The position numbers and the translations under genes were made by a program. The notes beneath the pieces were generated by a model. The model had not been told where the DNA came from and made no database searches. It was given only the letters and a program-made list of their open reading frames with translations. 64,000 nucleotides of DNA, taken from assembly GCA_947494205.1 (NCBI GenBank), contig CANLUH010000001.1, forward strand, positions 434,001-498,000. The letters are read 5' to 3'. The DNA is from an uncultured Flavobacteriaceae bacterium. Lineage in GTDB: Bacteria; Bacteroidota; Bacteroidia; Flavobacteriales; Flavobacteriaceae. Within the stretch, counting starts at the first letter, position 1; each line of letters begins with the position of its first letter. This document shows positions 62,433 through 64,000 of this stretch, in pieces.

Positions 62433-63263
62433 CTATGCATTAGTTTCATTTCCCATTACTTCTTCAAATAGATTTAAAAACTCTAAAGCGGTTCCTCGAT
62501 AGGAATGAAATTGCTTTTTATCTGCAAAGTTTTCGGTAAAGCTATTGTCTTCTAAATTAACATCTATAACATGTCCGCCATACCTTAAAGTTTGTTCTAC
62601 TAGTCTGTTTGGCAAATTGGTTGCTCCCGAGCTTCCTAATATCATTAATAAACTACTATTTTTAGCTAATTTAAGTGTTGTATCTAATTTAAAATTTCGT
62701 TCATTGTAATACTCATCGAACCATAAAATATTTGGTCTGGTATGGTCTCCACATTCAGGGCAAAATAACAGTTGTTTTTCATCGTAAGTTAAATCTTCGT
62801 CTATTGCTTTTAATGTAATACTTTCTGGTATTTTATAAACTGTCTTTGTGCAATCTGTTGCACATCGCATTTCTCTTAAATTACCATGTATTTCGTATAT
62901 GTTTTTAGAGTTTGCTTGTTGATGTAAATTATCTATGTTCTGGGTTATTATGTGTGCTCTATCTTGTAATTGTTCTTCTATTGCTACTAATTTATAGTGC
63001 GCTTCGTTAGGTTTAACTTCGGCAAACATTTTCTTTCTAAAAAACGTGTATTGCCAAACTTCATCTGCATTGTTTGAAAAATGTTTAAAGGTTCCAAAGG
63101 ATTCTGGTTTATAGTGTTTTGTTCCTTTTATCCATATACCATCTGTTCCCCTGTAAGTGGGTATTCCACTTGCTGAGGATATTCCTGCACCTGTTAAAAA
63201 GGTGATGTTATTCCTTTTTTCTTTATTTAGTCCTGTTTGTAGTATGTCTTTTATCGTTTTCAT
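62433..63263 (-). CDS. Sir2-family NAD-dependent protein deacylase
   Basis: Sirtuins remove acyl groups from lysine, consuming NAD and releasing nicotinamide and O-acyl-ADP-ribose. The 276-residue protein has FLTGAGISSASGIPTYRG for NAD binding, TQNIDNLHQQA, catalytic His in EIHGNLREMRC, a four-Cys zinc site (C in RC, TDC, FCPEC) and PNILWFDE. It overlaps the 2OG oxygenase gene by 4 bases (ATGA). NAMPT at the other end of the cluster would recycle its nicotinamide. Confidence 0.94.
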   Translation of the reverse strand: MKTIKDILQTGLNKEKRNNITFLTGAGISSASGIPTYRGTDGIWIKGTKHYKPESFGTFKHFSNNADEVWQYTFFRKKMFAEVKPNEAHYKLVAIEEQLQDRAHIITQNIDNLHQQANSKNIYEIHGNLREMRCATDCTKTVYKIPESITLKAIDEDLTYDEKQLLFCPECGDHTRPNILWFDEYYNERNFKLDTTLKLAKNSSLLMILGSSGATNLPNRLVEQTLRYGGHVIDVNLEDNSFTENFADKKQFHSYRGTALEFLNLFEEVMGNETNA

Positions 63264-63814
63264 TCTATTTTATACATAACATCTGTTCGTAATACATATT
63301 TTACACCTTCTAATAATTCTTTGCCTTCGTGTCTGTGCGGATGATGAAATAATAATGCTGTTCCCCTTTTTGGTGTTACTGTAAATAGTTTTCTAAATTC
63401 TGTTTCTCCGCCTTCGAAATCATCATTTAAATAGATGATTAGTGAAAAGAAACTACAGTCTTTATCGTTTCGTTTATAGCTTCCGTCTCTATGCATTTTA
63501 AAGCGTTGTCCTTTGGTGTAGCGGTATATTCTAAACATTTCGTTTAGTCCATAGCCTGTAAATAATCCCATGTCTTCTGGTACATATTGTTTTACACGTT
63601 GCCATAAGGTTTCGGCTAACTCGTTGTTAAAGAATAGTATTCTATCGTTATTACGCACGCCTTTATTCATCACTTGTACGCCTCCACTATTTATTTTAGC
63701 TTCTTCAAATTCTTGGGTGTTACTAAATGCTATATGAGCATCACATTCTTCTGAAGACAAAAAGTCTTCTACTAGAAATATGGTTGGATGTAACTCTATT
63801 TTTTTCATATTCAT
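63260..63814 (-). CDS. 2OG-Fe(II) oxygenase, prolyl hydroxylase type
   Basis: I choose the ATG at 63814, which gives 184 residues. Upstream in-frame codons run through a hairpin and encode a Phe-rich leader without family support. The iron site is visible as H108-R-D110 in FKMHRDGS and H162 in HRHEG, with the double-stranded beta-helix strands LIIYLND and ETEFRKL between. This is the P4Hc type with a 2-oxoglutarate-binding Lys or Arg near the end (GVKYVLRTDVMY). The substrate is unknown. It is the first gene of the sirtuin unit. Confidence 0.9.
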   Translation of the reverse strand: MNMKKIELHPTIFLVEDFLSSEECDAHIAFSNTQEFEEAKINSGGVQVMNKGVRNNDRILFFNNELAETLWQRVKQYVPEDMGLFTGYGLNEMFRIYRYTKGQRFKMHRDGSYKRNDKDCSFFSLIIYLNDDFEGGETEFRKLFTVTPKRGTALLFHHPHRHEGKELLEGVKYVLRTDVMYKIE

Positions 63815-63832
63815 TTCCCGTGAAAACGGGAA
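63815..63832. repeat. Short palindrome at the oxygenase start codon
   Basis: TTCCCG (63815-63820) pairs with CGGGAA (63827-63832) around TGAAAA. The stem abuts the proposed ATG on the minus strand, so it may control translation or be another copy of the dispersed ATTCCCG palindrome. Confidence 0.55.
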
Positions 63833-63905
63833 TCTTATTTTAGTACAAAATATATTCTGTATTAAACTGTTATACATTTACATTTTAAAATTTGTATCTC
63901 GATAC

Positions 63906-63927
63906 GATTCCGATTGCTATCGGAATC
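63906..63927. repeat. Palindrome upstream of the oxygenase gene
   Basis: GATTCCGAT (63906-63914) pairs perfectly with ATCGGAATC (63919-63927) around TGCT. It belongs to the same loose family of intergenic palindromes as those at 40993 and 63815. The rest of 63833-64000 is AT-rich and shows no gene. Confidence 0.7.
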
Positions 63928-64000
63928 ACTCCTTTAGATTTGTATATATAAATTTTATAAATTAAAAACGGAAAAGATACACTATCAAATCACTCTGAGT

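Noticed and set aside
1-64000. Mobile elements, prophage or CRISPR array
   Set aside because: No transposase, integrase, phage structural gene or regular repeat-spacer array was seen. The palindromes found are isolated and short.

Overview
The window is a low-GC chromosomal segment of a member of the Bacteroidetes, most likely a marine Flavobacteriaceae. The evidence is a SusC/SusD pair, TonB-dependent receptors with carboxypeptidase-like N-terminal domains, a protein with a type IX secretion sorting tail, a GYDIA-type GHMP kinase beside class II HMG-CoA reductase, a Bacteroidetes promoter (TTTG-N19-TAnnTTTG) in front of the tRNA gene, and an almost complete lack of Shine-Dalgarno sequences. 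I see no rRNA, CRISPR array, insertion sequence, integrase or phage gene.

Layout. 1-4943: housekeeping genes (surE, a small membrane protein, lpxB, an NlpC/P60 lipoprotein, comEC). 4947-9450: thioredoxin-like protein, POT peptide transporter and dipeptidyl peptidase IV, a peptide-use group. 9686-11904: HMG-CoA reductase and GHMP kinase (mevalonate pathway). 11965-20262: an envelope block on the minus strand read as coaX, outer-membrane protein, TPR protein, lptC, small membrane protein, CNNM/CorC protein, PpiD/SurA-type foldase and a lipoprotein. A tRNA-Phe follows. 20500-28198: a sugar locus, probably for sucrose, with a divergent LacI regulator, twin palindromic operators, a TonB receptor without SusD, a glutaredoxin-like lipoprotein, an SLC45-type transporter, a GH100-like invertase candidate and a PfkB fructokinase candidate. 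28270-33947: stress and regulatory genes (DUF983, two AraC regulators, DUF2452, Dps, MscS, a periplasmic protein and a 56-residue DUF1328 protein).

34102-50407 is the most distinctive region: an arsenosugar biosynthesis cluster. It contains the AhpD-like protein and radical SAM enzyme ArsS, two DUF2064/TIGR04282-type proteins, SusC/SusD, a sodium:solute symporter, a metallophosphoesterase-fold protein with altered metal ligands, rhodanese, a secreted DM13 protein, purine nucleoside phosphorylase, ArsM, a fatty-acid hydroxylase family protein, a DUF547 lipoprotein and the TIGR04283 glycosyltransferase. ArsM would methylate arsenic, ArsS would add the adenosyl group, the phosphorylase could remove adenine, and the glycosyltransferases could finish the sugar.

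50408-54481 is an ECF sigma / FecR anti-sigma / TonB receptor operon, with a divergent lipoprotein built from three Cys-bounded repeats. 55666-57950 is an AraC-type membrane regulator followed by a two-gene unit (unknown protein and YceI) with two matching 22-bp palindromes in front. 58949-63814 is a minus-strand NAD-related cluster: NAMPT, a nucleoside deoxyribosyltransferase-like protein, a phosphatase, DUF4291, a sirtuin and a 2OG-Fe(II) oxygenase.

The regulatory DNA is unusually readable. Two separate promoters (mscS-like and DUF1328) carry the same 21-bp-spaced direct repeats at the same distance from a good -7 element. This points to a small, apparently uncharacterised regulon, perhaps run by the adjacent AraC protein.
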